Source: G963664835 sp963664835
GTDB taxonomy: Bacteria > Chloroflexota > UBA6077 > FW602-bin22 > JBCLEL01
Length of the DNA: 64,000 nucleotides
Assembly (NCBI GenBank): GCA_963664835.2
Contig: CAXXUG010000013.1
Coordinates: forward strand, 124,001-188,000
Direction of reading: 5' to 3'
The stretch's first letter is position 1; each line of letters opens with the position of its first letter. Below the pieces are notes generated by a model that saw only the letters and a list, made by a program, of their open reading frames with translations, searched no databases and was not told the origin of the DNA. This document shows positions 28,211 through 36,611 of this stretch, one piece after another. The position numbers were made by a program, and so were the translations under genes.

Positions 28211-28321
28211 TCAGCCGAACAGCCTCACCAGCGCCGCCACCGAAATCACGAACGCCGCCACGCAGAAGATCACGGCCAGAATCACAAATATCACATTTTC
28301 AGTTGTGTACTCTTCATTCAA
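28211..28321 (-). CDS. Small single-pass membrane protein (36 residues)
   Basis: A TTG at 28321 stands eight bases after a perfect AAGGAGG, and opens a frame for 36 residues that are almost entirely one membrane helix: a short acidic head (NEEYTTEN) followed by VIFVILAVIFCVAAFVISVA and a basic end ALVRLFG. Other frames near this ribosome site stop at once or lack a start at proper distance. Such one-helix proteins are often regulators or subunits of membrane complexes, but nothing identifies this one. It lies in the 376-base gap between the alpha/beta hydrolase and the dehydratase gene. Confidence 0.6.
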   Translation of the reverse strand: MNEEYTTENVIFVILAVIFCVAAFVISVAALVRLFG

Positions 28322-28405
28322 ATCTTCACCCTCCTTAGGTCACAGAGCAGGTTCGTAGTTCCCGCACGGACCGTTCAATCGATCTGTCGAGAATCCAGCA
28401 GCTCC

Positions 28406-29494
28406 TCATTCAAATCGAAACCCGAGCCCCGGACCCTCGGGCAGCAATTGGCGACCGTTTTCGATCCTAGTTGGCGGCTCCAACAGATCATATTCCCAAT
28501 CGTTTCGAGGCGCCCCGCCGGCATACTCCTGGTAGAGGAGATTCGGAGTGGCGGCGCATACATGCGTCGCCGCTCTTGTCACTATCGGGCCGCACCAGTT
28601 ATGCGTCGCGATCCTGACACCGTAGCGCTCGGCTAGTGCCGCGGTCTTGCAACTCTCCAGAACCCCGCCGTTGATTCCAACCTCCGGCTGAAAAACCGAC
28701 AGTGCGCCGCTGTCGAGAAGCTCCTTCGCCTCCCGGCGGTTGGTGGCCAGTTCTCCGGTTGCTAGGGGAATCGAGGTTCCGCCGGCAACTTTCTTCAGAA
28801 GCTCAGGGTCGTCCTTGGTGGGCGCCTCGAAGAACAGGATGTCCAGCGGTTCAAGCATCTTCGCCGCCGCGATCGCGCCGGCCGCGTCGAATCGATTGTG
28901 CGCGTCGATAGCCAGTTCGTATCCTTCTCCCACCGCTTCCCGCACCTGCCGCACTCTATCTACCCGCTTGCCGAGTTCCTTGGCATCCCGCGCGTCCATG
29001 TCGACAAAGGGATCCCATTTGAACATCCTGAAGCCGGCCTCCTTCGCCGCGAGGATTCTCTCGATCTGCTCCTCCCAACTCTTCGTGCCATCGAAGATTC
29101 CGTGATCGGCGTAGAGCGGAATCTGCTTCCGAACCGGTCCTCCCAAGAGACAATATACGGGACGGCCGGCGATCTTTCCGAGGACGTCCCAAAGAGCGAT
29201 CTCAATCGCCGAGATCGCCGCGTACCAGCTGCGGTCGCTGGCGTGGGGGAGAAAGCGTGCGAGGAAGGCCTCGATCTCGAGTGGCCGCCCGACTATGTCC
29301 TCGCCGATGCTCTCGATCCACGAACGTATAGGCGCAGCCTTGCCGGCCCAGGTGAAGCCTTCTCCGACTCCCTCTATACCTTGGTCGGTGACGACGCGCA
29401 CGATCACCCACTCGTCGTATCCCCTGGTGCCTCTCATCACGATTGGGATGACTTGTCGGATCCTGACTGTCGTCCTTTGTGTCCTTTGTTTCAA
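28406..29494 (-). CDS. Enolase superfamily (mandelate racemase/muconate lactonizing) enzyme, probable sugar-acid dehydratase
   Basis: A 362-residue protein with the capping domain (EGVGEGFTWAGKAAPIRSWIE) and the barrel ligands in order: the FKWDPF strand, Asp in LAIDAHNRFD, Glu in LFFEAPTKDDPELL, Glu in ATGELATNRREAKELL, the NGGV loop and the catalytic His in IATHNWCGP. The His after Ala-Thr and the first Asp-x-His resemble D-galactonate or related sugar-acid dehydratases, which make 2-keto-3-deoxy acids. It lies divergent to a PhyH dioxygenase gene. A DapA-family and an HpcH-family aldolase elsewhere in the window could act downstream in such a route. Confidence 0.85.
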   Translation of the reverse strand: MKQRTQRTTVRIRQVIPIVMRGTRGYDEWVIVRVVTDQGIEGVGEGFTWAGKAAPIRSWIESIGEDIVGRPLEIEAFLARFLPHASDRSWYAAISAIEIALWDVLGKIAGRPVYCLLGGPVRKQIPLYADHGIFDGTKSWEEQIERILAAKEAGFRMFKWDPFVDMDARDAKELGKRVDRVRQVREAVGEGYELAIDAHNRFDAAGAIAAAKMLEPLDILFFEAPTKDDPELLKKVAGGTSIPLATGELATNRREAKELLDSGALSVFQPEVGINGGVLESCKTAALAERYGVRIATHNWCGPIVTRAATHVCAATPNLLYQEYAGGAPRNDWEYDLLEPPTRIENGRQLLPEGPGLGFRFE

Positions 29495-29735
29495 GAAATG
29501 GGACCTGCCCCTGGAATTTTCCGTCTGCTAAACTAAGCTCCGTTACGGCCTTACAGTCTTCTGGCGCGCTGGTCCGTGAACGTTTCGGACGACTCCGCGA
29601 ACCGACCATTCAACGCGAATGATGGCATGATCTGCGACGCATAAACAACGGTTCGGCCCCAGTCGCTGCATCTTTGAAGGGTTAGCGCCTCGGTGCGTCG
29701 CGGCACGCGTACAGGAGGAACTGGAGTAGATTATC

Positions 29736-30596
29736 GTGCTTGCAATCGATCGAACTGTCACAGGCGTCAAGCCCACCCTGAACGACCACGACGTTTTGGA
29801 GTTCTGCAAGAACGGCTTCCTCATGTTGAAGGGAGTGATCCCACAATCGACGAACGAGTGGGTATTCGAGCAGTTGGACCGAGATGACGGGCACGAGACC
29901 GAACTCGCCGACAGCGAACGCTTCGTCAATGAGGTGTTCCTAAATCCGGCCGTGACCGGCGTGATACGGTCTCTGCTCGGAGACAATTTCCTGTTCCCGG
30001 AGCAGGTTCACAACCATCGCCTCGAGGGTCCCAAGAAGCCACTACCCTGGCACATAGACGCCGGCGCCCGGTTCGATAGGTCCCTGAATCTTGTCTATGC
30101 GTTCTACGCACCCCAGGCAAACACGAAGCAAGCCGGCGCCACCTACTTCTTGCCGGGGTCCCATCTGGTTCCGATAACCCGAGAAGAGCTGCAGCACTTC
30201 GGCCATTTGGCCGGACAGGTGCAGACGATTGCACCGGCAGGCAGCGTCTTCATAGTCCACAGCTCGATTTGGCATCGGCAAGGGAACAAGACCGAGCCTG
30301 GAACCCGTAACCTGGTCAGGTGGAGCTACTGGCGCTCTGAGCCTCCCTGCGGAGACTGGATTGTCGATCCCGACTTCGACATCGGCAGAGCCGATTTTGC
30401 CATCGACAGCGAGTACTTCACCACCGCAACCCGCAGATGGCAGTCGGTGCCACGTGTTGCCGAGATGTTCACCTGGATGTGCGGCAAATCGGACCAATTC
30501 CGGTGGCTTGGCGGCAACGGCTGGCCCTACAACCACTCGCCGAGCAGCCTGCTGGACAGACAGGGGTGGCGGATCAATAACGGCGACAGCCGCTAG
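29736..30596 (+). CDS. Phytanoyl-CoA dioxygenase (PhyH) family protein 1
   Basis: A 286-residue Fe(II)/2-oxoglutarate dioxygenase. The iron triad is visible: His106 and Asp108 in LPWHIDAGARFD and His180 in VHSSIWHRQGN, with the 2-oxoglutarate-binding Arg191 in GTRNLVRWSYW. GTG at 29736 follows GGAG by nine bases. Bacterial PhyH proteins hydroxylate many small molecules (halogenation, osmolyte and natural-product steps), so the substrate is open. It is one of three members in this window, all sharing the HxD...H pattern but otherwise quite different. Confidence 0.9.
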   Translation: MLAIDRTVTGVKPTLNDHDVLEFCKNGFLMLKGVIPQSTNEWVFEQLDRDDGHETELADSERFVNEVFLNPAVTGVIRSLLGDNFLFPEQVHNHRLEGPKKPLPWHIDAGARFDRSLNLVYAFYAPQANTKQAGATYFLPGSHLVPITREELQHFGHLAGQVQTIAPAGSVFIVHSSIWHRQGNKTEPGTRNLVRWSYWRSEPPCGDWIVDPDFDIGRADFAIDSEYFTTATRRWQSVPRVAEMFTWMCGKSDQFRWLGGNGWPYNHSPSSLLDRQGWRINNGDSR

Positions 30597-30841
30597 TCGA
30601 AACGCTGGCGAAAACCGGCATTCGCAATTGGTACGATAACAGTCTTACGTGGCCCCGAGAATGCCCGCATCTCACGGCTCCCATACTAGTTACTCCGGCC
30701 CCGACACTCGCCATTTGCATGAAACTAGACCGCTTCGGCGGCCTCTCGTTCGTGATTCGCGGCATCCCATCGTCAATCCGGACTCCACTTCGTCAATCCG
30801 CCCCCCCAAACGTAATTGGTACGAAAATGGTGTTACGCGGC
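30597..30841. repeat. Repeat module interrupted by the IS element
   Basis: Contains ATTGGTACGATAACAGTCTT near 30628 followed by ACGTGGCCCCGAGAATGCCC, and a second ATTGGTACGAAAATGGTGTT at 30815 that ends ACGCGGC exactly at the IS border. The continuation (TTCAATAGTGCCTCGGAG) lies on the other side of the IS, from 32466. No gene. Confidence 0.7.
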
Positions 30842-32458
30842 TGTTGATGGCCAGCATAAACGTCCTCACTAACTGGCCAGCAAGAATGTCACATTATGGA
30901 GAATGTGACATTGAACCAGAGAGAGCAGGCAAGGCTTCAGGTACTCAACAGCTTATTGGCAGAGCATATGACTCTGGACCAAGCGGCGACTCTGATGGGA
31001 GTGAGCACGCGCCACACCAGGCGCATCCTGGCGGCGTACAGGGAGGAGGGCGCAGCCGCACTCGCTCACGGACATCGTGGACGCCGAGCACCCAACCTGA
31101 CATCGGAGGCGACAAGGGCGGAGGTAGTGCGCCTTGCTCAGACCCGGTACCCGAAGACGAACCACACTCACCTGAGCGAGTTACTCAGGGAGCGCGAAGG
31201 CATAGATATAGGCAGAACTACGCTGCGGCGCATACTGGTTGGAGCCGGCCTGAAGAGCCCGCGCCGGCGCCGGCCACCGCGACACCGTGTCCGCCGGCAG
31301 CGGATGCCGCGCAAGGGCATGCTGATACAGATCGACGGCAGCCATCACCGATGGTTGGGAGAGGATGGTTCGGCCTTCGCGCTGCTGCTGGCGGTGGACG
31401 ACGCCACGGGCATCGTGGTTAATGCCCTGTTCTGCGAGCAGGAGAACACCCGCGATTACTTCCGCCTGATGAGGGGTCTGATACAGCGCTACGGAATACC
31501 CATTGCCCTCTACACCGACCGACACTCCGTCTTCAAGAATGTGTCCGGGGCCGGGCTCGTCGGTGCACCGACGCAGTTCAGCCGCGCGATGGACGAGTTG
31601 GGAATACAGATGGTGTTCGCGCTGTCACCTCAGGCGAAGGGCAGAGTGGAGCGGACTGCCGGAACCCTCCAGGACAGGCTGGTGGCAGAGCTTCGGCTTG
31701 CAGGCGGAACCACCATCGAGGAGGCCAACGTCGTGCTGAAGGACTTCCTTGTCCGCTTCAACGCTCGCTTCGGAGTGCCGGCGCAGCACCCTGAGGCTGC
31801 CTACCGCCCGTTGGGATCGGGAGTGTGCATCGATACGGTGCTCTGCTTCAAACACAACCGCAGAGTGGCCAGGGACAACACGGTGAAGTATCGCTGGCGC
31901 ACGCTTCAGCTGCTGCCAGGTATGGAACGACCCAGCTACGCCGGAACGGTGGTTGAGGTCTTGGAAGGCTTGGATGGCCAACTGGCTGTCCGTTACCAGG
32001 GAGCGATAATCCCTAGCCAGGAGGCGCCACCCCGCCCAGGCATACTCAGAAGATTCAACGGCTCTTCCTCACACGAGCTACCCCCATATCGCGGCCTCAA
32101 CGGACTGGGCAGGCGCTGGGAGGCGACCCTGGCAGGACTCGACGCCGGGATCGACACGGTAGAAGCAAACGGTGCAATCAGAGTCCGCAAAGCCGTTGCC
32201 ATGCGACATAGGAAGCCCACCCCACTCCAGAAAGCAAGGTGGAACGCTGTGCAGAAGGCGAAGCGCGGGGGATTGTCGATTCGAGCTGTCGCCAGGGAAG
32301 TGGGCATCCACCGGGACACGGCGAAGAAGTACATGGAGGCTGAGAGTCCGCCCATGAAGCGCTCCGCGTTGAAGAGGGGATGATCTGATACCATCACTAG
32401 CAGTACGGGTGACATTTATGCTGGCCACTTGGGCGGACATTTTCGCTGGCCATCGACA
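30842..32458 (+). mobile_element. Complete insertion sequence (ISNCY/IS1202-like), 1617 bp, with 7-bp target duplication
   Basis: Ends read TGTTGATGGCCAGC (30842) and GCTGGCCATCGACA (to 32458), an inverted repeat with TGT...ACA tips. The 7-base sequence ACGCGGC stands on both sides (30835-30841 and 32459-32465). Each end has a second internal copy of the repeat: TGGCCAGCAAGAATGTCAC from 30874 and GTGACATTTATGCTGGCCA to 32427. One uninterrupted transposase gene fills the element. Confidence 0.9.
30896..32383 (+). CDS. IS transposase, HTH plus DDE integrase core (ISNCY/IS1202-like)
   Basis: A 495-residue protein. The N-terminal 60 residues form a helix-turn-helix (LDQAATLMGVSTRHTRRIL), followed by a second HTH-like region to about residue 120 and a basic linker (SPRRRRPPRHRVRRQRMP). 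The catalytic triad is Asp147 (LIQIDGSHHRWLGE), Asp208 (ALYTDRHSVFK) and Glu252 (PQAKGRVERTAG). A C-terminal domain ends with another HTH-like LSIRAVAREVGIHRDTAKKY. No IstB-type ATPase follows, which argues against IS21. With intact ends and frame it is probably active or recently so. Confidence 0.92.
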   Translation: MENVTLNQREQARLQVLNSLLAEHMTLDQAATLMGVSTRHTRRILAAYREEGAAALAHGHRGRRAPNLTSEATRAEVVRLAQTRYPKTNHTHLSELLREREGIDIGRTTLRRILVGAGLKSPRRRRPPRHRVRRQRMPRKGMLIQIDGSHHRWLGEDGSAFALLLAVDDATGIVVNALFCEQENTRDYFRLMRGLIQRYGIPIALYTDRHSVFKNVSGAGLVGAPTQFSRAMDELGIQMVFALSPQAKGRVERTAGTLQDRLVAELRLAGGTTIEEANVVLKDFLVRFNARFGVPAQHPEAAYRPLGSGVCIDTVLCFKHNRRVARDNTVKYRWRTLQLLPGMERPSYAGTVVEVLEGLDGQLAVRYQGAIIPSQEAPPRPGILRRFNGSSSHELPPYRGLNGLGRRWEATLAGLDAGIDTVEANGAIRVRKAVAMRHRKPTPLQKARWNAVQKAKRGGLSIRAVAREVGIHRDTAKKYMEAESPPMKRSALKRG

Positions 32459-32998
32459 ACGCGGCTTCAATAGTGCCTCGGAGGTTCTCGAATCTCCCGG
32501 ATCGTCATTCCGGCGAAAGCCGGAATCCAGGGTGGGGTGCGGGCGGCGCAGATTTTCATACCTTGGTGTGCCGTCGCAAGCCGGAATGGGTGATTGGTAC
32601 GAAAATGGCCGGACTAGCTAACTTCCTCTAACTGGGACTTCATCTCCAGCCGGAAGAGGACATTGTAGGGCTGGGGCTTGTCCCCAGCCGCAGGCGGGTC
32701 ATTAGCCGAGCCGAGTTCCGAGCCTCCGTAGATGAAGACCGGCCGACCAGCGCCCTGATTTTTTTCATACTTTGGTGTGCCGGCGCAAGCCGGAATCCAG
32801 GAGAGGCGGGGAAGGGAAATGAAGCGCCATCGAATACTACAAAAGGCGAGGGGCTCGTCCCCGGCTGGACTCGGACCGTGGCGAAGGAGAATTTCTCTTA
32901 CCGATTCCGCGTCCCACACCACTAATCCGGCCATGCGGGTAATCCCCTCCCCTTAGATCGGTCGGTGTTGCGCAAAATAACTCCCCTGTGTGAAGATG
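32459..32998. repeat. Dispersed repeat block upstream of the beta-propeller gene
   Basis: No gene. Holds inverted repeats CCGGCGAAAGCCGG (32510-32523), a GGTACGAAAATGGCCGGACT module at 32597, the variant palindrome GGCTGGGGCTTGTCCCCAGCC (about 32669-32689), a GCCGGCGCAAGCCGG stem near 32780 and a diverged long-form copy (32816-32867). About 200 bases from 32597 to 32797 recur nearly unchanged at 33851-34050, on the other side of the next gene. Confidence 0.8.
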
Positions 32999-33035
32999 AG
33001 CCAGTCCGATTCGTACATCCCGGAGCCCCAATCTC

Positions 33036-33815
33036 TTGTTCTCGTTCATTCCGAAGAATTTGCCCGGAACCTGCAACGCCCGGGTGCTCTGGAGGGCGCC
33101 TTGTGCCGAACCAAACGGATTGCAGGCAACCAAAGATGGTCTCTGGGTCGTCGATCACAGTCCGGAGCGCAAAGTTTGCTTGCTTCGTTACTCGGACGGC
33201 GCACTGCTCCACCAGTTTGAGGTCCGCACGAAACGTGGTAGCGGAATTACCCAGGACCCCGACGGAAACATCTGGGTCTCGTCGACGATCGGGTTCGAGA
33301 TCCTCTGTTACGATCCTGAAACCGGCAAGGAGCTTACCGCTTTCCCCACACCGAAGCTGCAGCCCAATCCGGCCCTGCCCCATGGCTTGATCTGGGCCGA
33401 TGGCCATCTGTGGGTCGCTACACAGTTCCCGGGAGCGCTTGTCGAGTTGGATCCTGCCAACGGGACCGTGGTCCATTGGGTCCGCGTCGCCGGCGATCGG
33501 ACTCATGGAATTGCTTGGGAGGAAGAGGGTCTGTGGCGCTTGCGCAACAAGGCCCTGGCCGGCACCGACGGCCCAGTTGCCAAACACAAACGATCTAGTG
33601 GCACTTGGCGTTCGCCGCGCGGATTGCCGGCGCTCTGGTGTGCAGACACGAACCGGCGCATAGTCTTCATGCTTGACCCCGAAACCGGCGGAATCCTCGA
33701 CGCCATCGGGATCGCCGGACCCGAGGCGCACGGCATGACAATCCATGATGGGACGTTCTGGATGTGCGACGCGGAAACCGGTGAAGTCTTCGTGCTCGAA
33801 AGAAATACCGTCTAG
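33036..33815 (+). CDS. Beta-propeller protein (SMP-30/virginiamycin B lyase-like)
   Basis: About 259 residues of repeated blades: EPNGLQATKDGLWVVDHSP, GSGITQDPDGNIWVSSTIGFE, LPHGLIWADGHLWVATQFPGALVELDPANG, RTHGIAWEEEGLW and AHGMTIHDGTFWMCDAETGEVFVLE. This G-[LI]-x-x-D-G-x-[IL]-W pattern fits lactonase or binding propellers. The N-terminus is unsure: the ORF starts at TTG 33036 without a ribosome site, while another frame begins ATG 32999 and would need a shift near 33085 to join the EPNGLQ blade. A region around KHKRSSGTWRSPRG also breaks the blade pattern. It may be mildly degraded. Confidence 0.65.
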   Translation: MFSFIPKNLPGTCNARVLWRAPCAEPNGLQATKDGLWVVDHSPERKVCLLRYSDGALLHQFEVRTKRGSGITQDPDGNIWVSSTIGFEILCYDPETGKELTAFPTPKLQPNPALPHGLIWADGHLWVATQFPGALVELDPANGTVVHWVRVAGDRTHGIAWEEEGLWRLRNKALAGTDGPVAKHKRSSGTWRSPRGLPALWCADTNRRIVFMLDPETGGILDAIGIAGPEAHGMTIHDGTFWMCDAETGEVFVLERNTV

Positions 33816-34494
33816 CTGGTAGGATTTCTCAGGCACAGTTACGGGCTGGGTACGAAAATGGCCGGACTAGCTAACTTCCTCTTAATTGGGACTTCGTTTC
33901 CAGCCGGAAGAGAACATTGTAGGGCTGGGGCTTGTCCCCAGCCGCAGGCGGGTCATTAGCCGAGCCTAGTTCCGAGCCCCCGTAGAGAAGGCCGGCCAAC
34001 CAGCGCCCTGATTTTTTTTCATATCTTGGTGTGCCGGCGCAAGCCGGGATGGGCGATTGCTATGAAAATTAGATGAATCCGCTAACTTCTGCTAACTCGT
34101 GTCGCGATTTTCATCCTCTTATGCGGCCTTCGCAAGGCCGTGGTGATTCCGGCGAAGGCCGGAACCCAGGAGGGGCGGGGATGGGAAATGTAGCGCGGCC
34201 GAAGGCTACGCAAGGCGAGTCGAAGACTACGCGAGGCGAGGGGCTTGTCCCCCGCTCCAGACAGTCCTACAACCAGCCAATAATCCCGAACCACCGTAGA
34301 GAAGACTCGTAATCCGGTGCCCCGGCCTTCATACCCTCGTGTGCCGGCAGGGGCCGGCACGAGCGCTTACTATGAAAGCATGTCCTGAATGTCATCGTCA
34401 GGAGCAATACTGTCGGTAGCGCCGGCAGTCACAGGGAAATGTCCACGCCGGCACTGTGCGCTGTAGCGACGTCGAACTGCCCAGTGCGCCGAAC
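33816..34494. repeat. Dispersed repeat block downstream of the beta-propeller gene
   Basis: No gene. 33851-34050 is a second copy of the sequence at 32597-32797, including the variant palindrome (33920-33942). From 34055 the module order repeats that at 1786-2000: GCTATGAAAATTAGATGAAT, TTTTCATCCTCTTATGCGGC, the CCGGCGAAGGCCGG stem and a two-insert long-form palindrome (34184-34255). AAAGCATGTCCTGAATGTCA at about 34375 matches the one near 15460. Confidence 0.8.
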
Positions 34495-35334
34495 TCACGG
34501 AAGATTCAGAGTATCCGCCTGCATATGCACCGGCGCGTCGGGACTCGTCCTCAGTACCTCGAAAGACTGATCCATCATCAGTGCTTCGAGACAGCCGGCA
34601 CTCCCGCCAACATAGGTCGAGTCCAAATCGATATCCGTCGAAACGCACCACCTCCTATCCGCCGGCCACCAGATGCTCGGCGAATCGCGCCAGCGGTTGA
34701 CGAAGAACGAGCCGATCGCCGAAAGAGCCCCGGCATAGAGCAGATAGTCCCGCCCTATGCCCTTCATCCGGTCAGCGGTCAATACTTCATTCGGAGGAGA
34801 CAACGTCATGAGGCGCGTTACGTCGCCGGCCCTTGAGAGTACTGCGGTCCCACCCGGCGAGAACTGCCCGTAACCCTCCCATATGGCGAAATAGCAACGA
34901 TCCGGCGTCTCGGTAAACCCCTCCAAGAGTTCGGCGAATGCAACCGCATCATCTTCATCCATGCTCCCGTGAGTGGGATCATCACTCCAAGGCGGATCCC
35001 CGGTCCCAAATCCACGGTCAGGCACACTGATCCCCTCGAACGCCATCAACGGATGCGCCGTCCGGCCGCTCCATGCGGCAACTTCCGCCCATCGAACGCG
35101 CTCGTCGGTCTCGGTCCTAGCCGGGTGGAACAGCCGTCCATACGTCGCAAACCCGCTCGGAATCAACGCGCCCACCGTCGCGAACTCAGGCGCCAACCCC
35201 TCTTCCACCCACCGCGCCGGCGATACATCGGGCAAGAACGTCAACCCCGGCGGGTGAAATTTCCGGCCGCTGACAACCACGTTGCGCCGCTTTCCCAGCC
35301 CCTTCCTGAGCTCTTCAAGCAGCCGGCGGATCAC
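34495..35334 (-). CDS. Conserved protein of unknown function
   Basis: A 279-residue protein with no signal or membrane helices. Its best landmarks are a Trp-rich middle (CYFAIWEGYGQF) and a C-terminal SIWWPADRRWCVSTDIDLDSTYVGGSAGCLEAL, a pattern I have seen in uncharacterised actinobacterial and other bacterial proteins of similar size. The first codons overlap the stop of the HicB-like gene by four bases (GTGA), so translation is probably coupled; a later start is possible because the first 30 residues are unusually basic. The role is unknown. Confidence 0.7.
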   Translation of the reverse strand: MIRRLLEELRKGLGKRRNVVVSGRKFHPPGLTFLPDVSPARWVEEGLAPEFATVGALIPSGFATYGRLFHPARTETDERVRWAEVAAWSGRTAHPLMAFEGISVPDRGFGTGDPPWSDDPTHGSMDEDDAVAFAELLEGFTETPDRCYFAIWEGYGQFSPGGTAVLSRAGDVTRLMTLSPPNEVLTADRMKGIGRDYLLYAGALSAIGSFFVNRWRDSPSIWWPADRRWCVSTDIDLDSTYVGGSAGCLEALMMDQSFEVLRTSPDAPVHMQADTLNLP

Positions 35335-35576
35335 AGCGGAAGCATCCGGCCGGCCTCCCGCAATCGCCGGCGCCGCTCCTGAGCATCCGGCAACGCGCTC
35401 GACACCTGCCTCCAGAACTTCGCCCAGCGGACCTTCAGCGTCGGACGCGCCTGCCGGATGTTCGCCTGAATCTCTTCCCAGTTTTTCCCAGTGCTGACGC
35501 AGCCTGGCACATCGGGCGCATATGCGCCATAGTTGTTCGTCATTTGTTCAAAGACGACCGCGTACCTAAGCCTCAC
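35331..35576 (-). CDS. HicB-like protein, C-terminus degenerate
   Basis: From a GTG at 35576 the protein reads MRLRYAVVFEQMTNNYGAYAPDVPGCVSTGKNWEEIQANI, the HicB antitoxin fold, closely matching the second HicB upstream (LKYAVVYERTPNNFSAYVPDLAGC). After IRQA the sequence changes to a basic tail (VRWAKFWRQVSSALPD) unlike the usual HicB end, suggesting a frameshift. Length is about 81 residues. No HicA partner is adjacent to it. An ATG at 35594, overlapping the stop of the preceding gene, is an alternative start. Confidence 0.65.
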   Translation of the reverse strand: MRLRYAVVFEQMTNNYGAYAPDVPGCVSTGKNWEEIQANIRQARPTLKVRWAKFWRQVSSALPDAQERRRRLREAGRMLPL

Positions 35577-35586
35577 TTGGGGACGA

Positions 35587-35877
35587 TCACACATCCAGCG
35601 CCTCACGCTCCACGTAGGGACGAAACGCCGGTCGTAACGCTTTATCCGTAACGAGGTCCACCCGCCGGCCCAGAAGGTCCTCAATGTAGAACTGCACGCC
35701 AAAGTAGGACCTCGAAGTAGCCGGCCCCAAAAACCGAACCAGAATGTCAACGTCGCTGACTTCGGTTGCCTGATCTCGGGCAAACGAGCCGAACAGTGCG
35801 AGTCCGGCCACGTCGAATCGCTCCACAAGAACGTGCTTGTGCGTTCGAAGCTTTTCGAGGATTTCGTTCCTGTTAAT
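35587..35877 (-). CDS. Minimal nucleotidyltransferase (MNT) family protein
   Basis: About 96 residues. The nucleotidyltransferase motif is ALFGSFARDQATEVSDVDILVRF, with the paired acids of SDVD. The following YFGVQFYIEDLLGRRVDLVTDKALRPAFRPYVEREALDV is typical of MntA antitoxin/nucleotidyltransferases. The frame has no ATG, GTG or TTG near the expected start; GGAGAGG stands five bases before an ATT codon at 35877, which gives a normal N-terminus (NRNEILEKLRTHK). A HEPN partner is not seen. It sits between two HicB genes. Confidence 0.75.
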   Translation of the reverse strand: MNRNEILEKLRTHKHVLVERFDVAGLALFGSFARDQATEVSDVDILVRFLGPATSRSYFGVQFYIEDLLGRRVDLVTDKALRPAFRPYVEREALDV

Positions 35878-35935
35878 CGAGTCCTCTCCTTTCGCTCTAG
35901 CGACCGTCCCGCCGGCGTTCTTGTCTTGCCCTACC

Positions 35936-36265
35936 TCAACCTGCCTCGGCTGCCGGCGACGGCGACTGCTCCGCTTCCACTTCAACCACACCAAACGTTG
36001 TTTCCAGATCGGGAATGGGCCCCCCGGCTTCGGTAAGATTCGCAACATGGTAGGCCATTGCATCGCCGATGGACATCTTTGGCGCCGGCGCCGCCTCCCC
36101 CTTGTCGCTAAGGTCTTCTATATGGAAAGCGATAGCCTCCCGGATCATTTCCTTAAAGTCGTCCCAAGTCTTCCCCGTGCTGATGCACCCTGCCAGATCG
36201 GGTACATATGCGCTGAAGTTGTTGGGAGTCCGTTCATACACCACTGCGTACTTGAGTGTCATCAA
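35936..36265 (-). CDS. hicB: HicB family antitoxin
   Basis: A 109-residue protein with the HicB fold at the start: LKYAVVYERTPNNFSAYVPDLAGCISTGKTWDDFKEMIREAIAFHIEDL. The C-terminal half (GEAAPAPKMSIGDAMAYHVANL) carries what looks like a partly repeated YHVANL/FHIEDL helix. HicB binds and neutralises HicA and usually represses the operon. It follows hicA by 11 bases on the same strand, the normal order for a hicAB pair. Confidence 0.85.
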   Translation of the reverse strand: MMTLKYAVVYERTPNNFSAYVPDLAGCISTGKTWDDFKEMIREAIAFHIEDLSDKGEAAPAPKMSIGDAMAYHVANLTEAGGPIPDLETTFGVVEVEAEQSPSPAAEAG

Positions 36266-36276
36266 TTCTCCTCCCT

Positions 36277-36459
36277 TCAGCCAGCCTGCTTGAGTATGCT
36301 CAGCGACGTGCCTCTCGCCACATCATTACCCGGATGGCCCGGAATTGTAACGGTCCCCGCCTTATGGGGATGATGATAGTGGCGATGGCTTCCACATGTA
36401 CGGACCAACCTCCAACCGTCTCTCTCTACCAGCCGGATCGCATCCCTAACTTTTGGCAT
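36277..36459 (-). CDS. hicA: HicA family mRNA interferase toxin
   Basis: A 60-residue double-stranded RNA-binding-like fold: KVRDAIRLVERDGWRLVRTCGSHRHYHHPHKAGTVTIPGH, with the catalytic His25 in GSHRHY and the closing LSILKQAG. The ATG follows GGGAG by seven bases. HicA cleaves mRNA when free of HicB. All key residues are present, so the pair is probably functional. Confidence 0.9.
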   Translation of the reverse strand: MPKVRDAIRLVERDGWRLVRTCGSHRHYHHPHKAGTVTIPGHPGNDVARGTSLSILKQAG

Positions 36460-36611
36460 ACCCCAACTCCCGCAGCGACTCGCCCGGGCTCGCCACCACT
36501 TTGTCCCGCCGGCGCACCGCCTCCCTCAAGCCCCATCCAGGGCTCCTCCAGGCTCATCGGCCCGCCACCGTGGCCGGCGGCGCCCTCCAATCGCATTACA
36601 AGCCAGGCCCG

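Noticed and set aside
36460..36570. Short open frame ending VVASPGESLRELGYAKS upstream of hicA
   Set aside because: Only about 26 codons, needs a frameshift for a start, and no relative was recognised.
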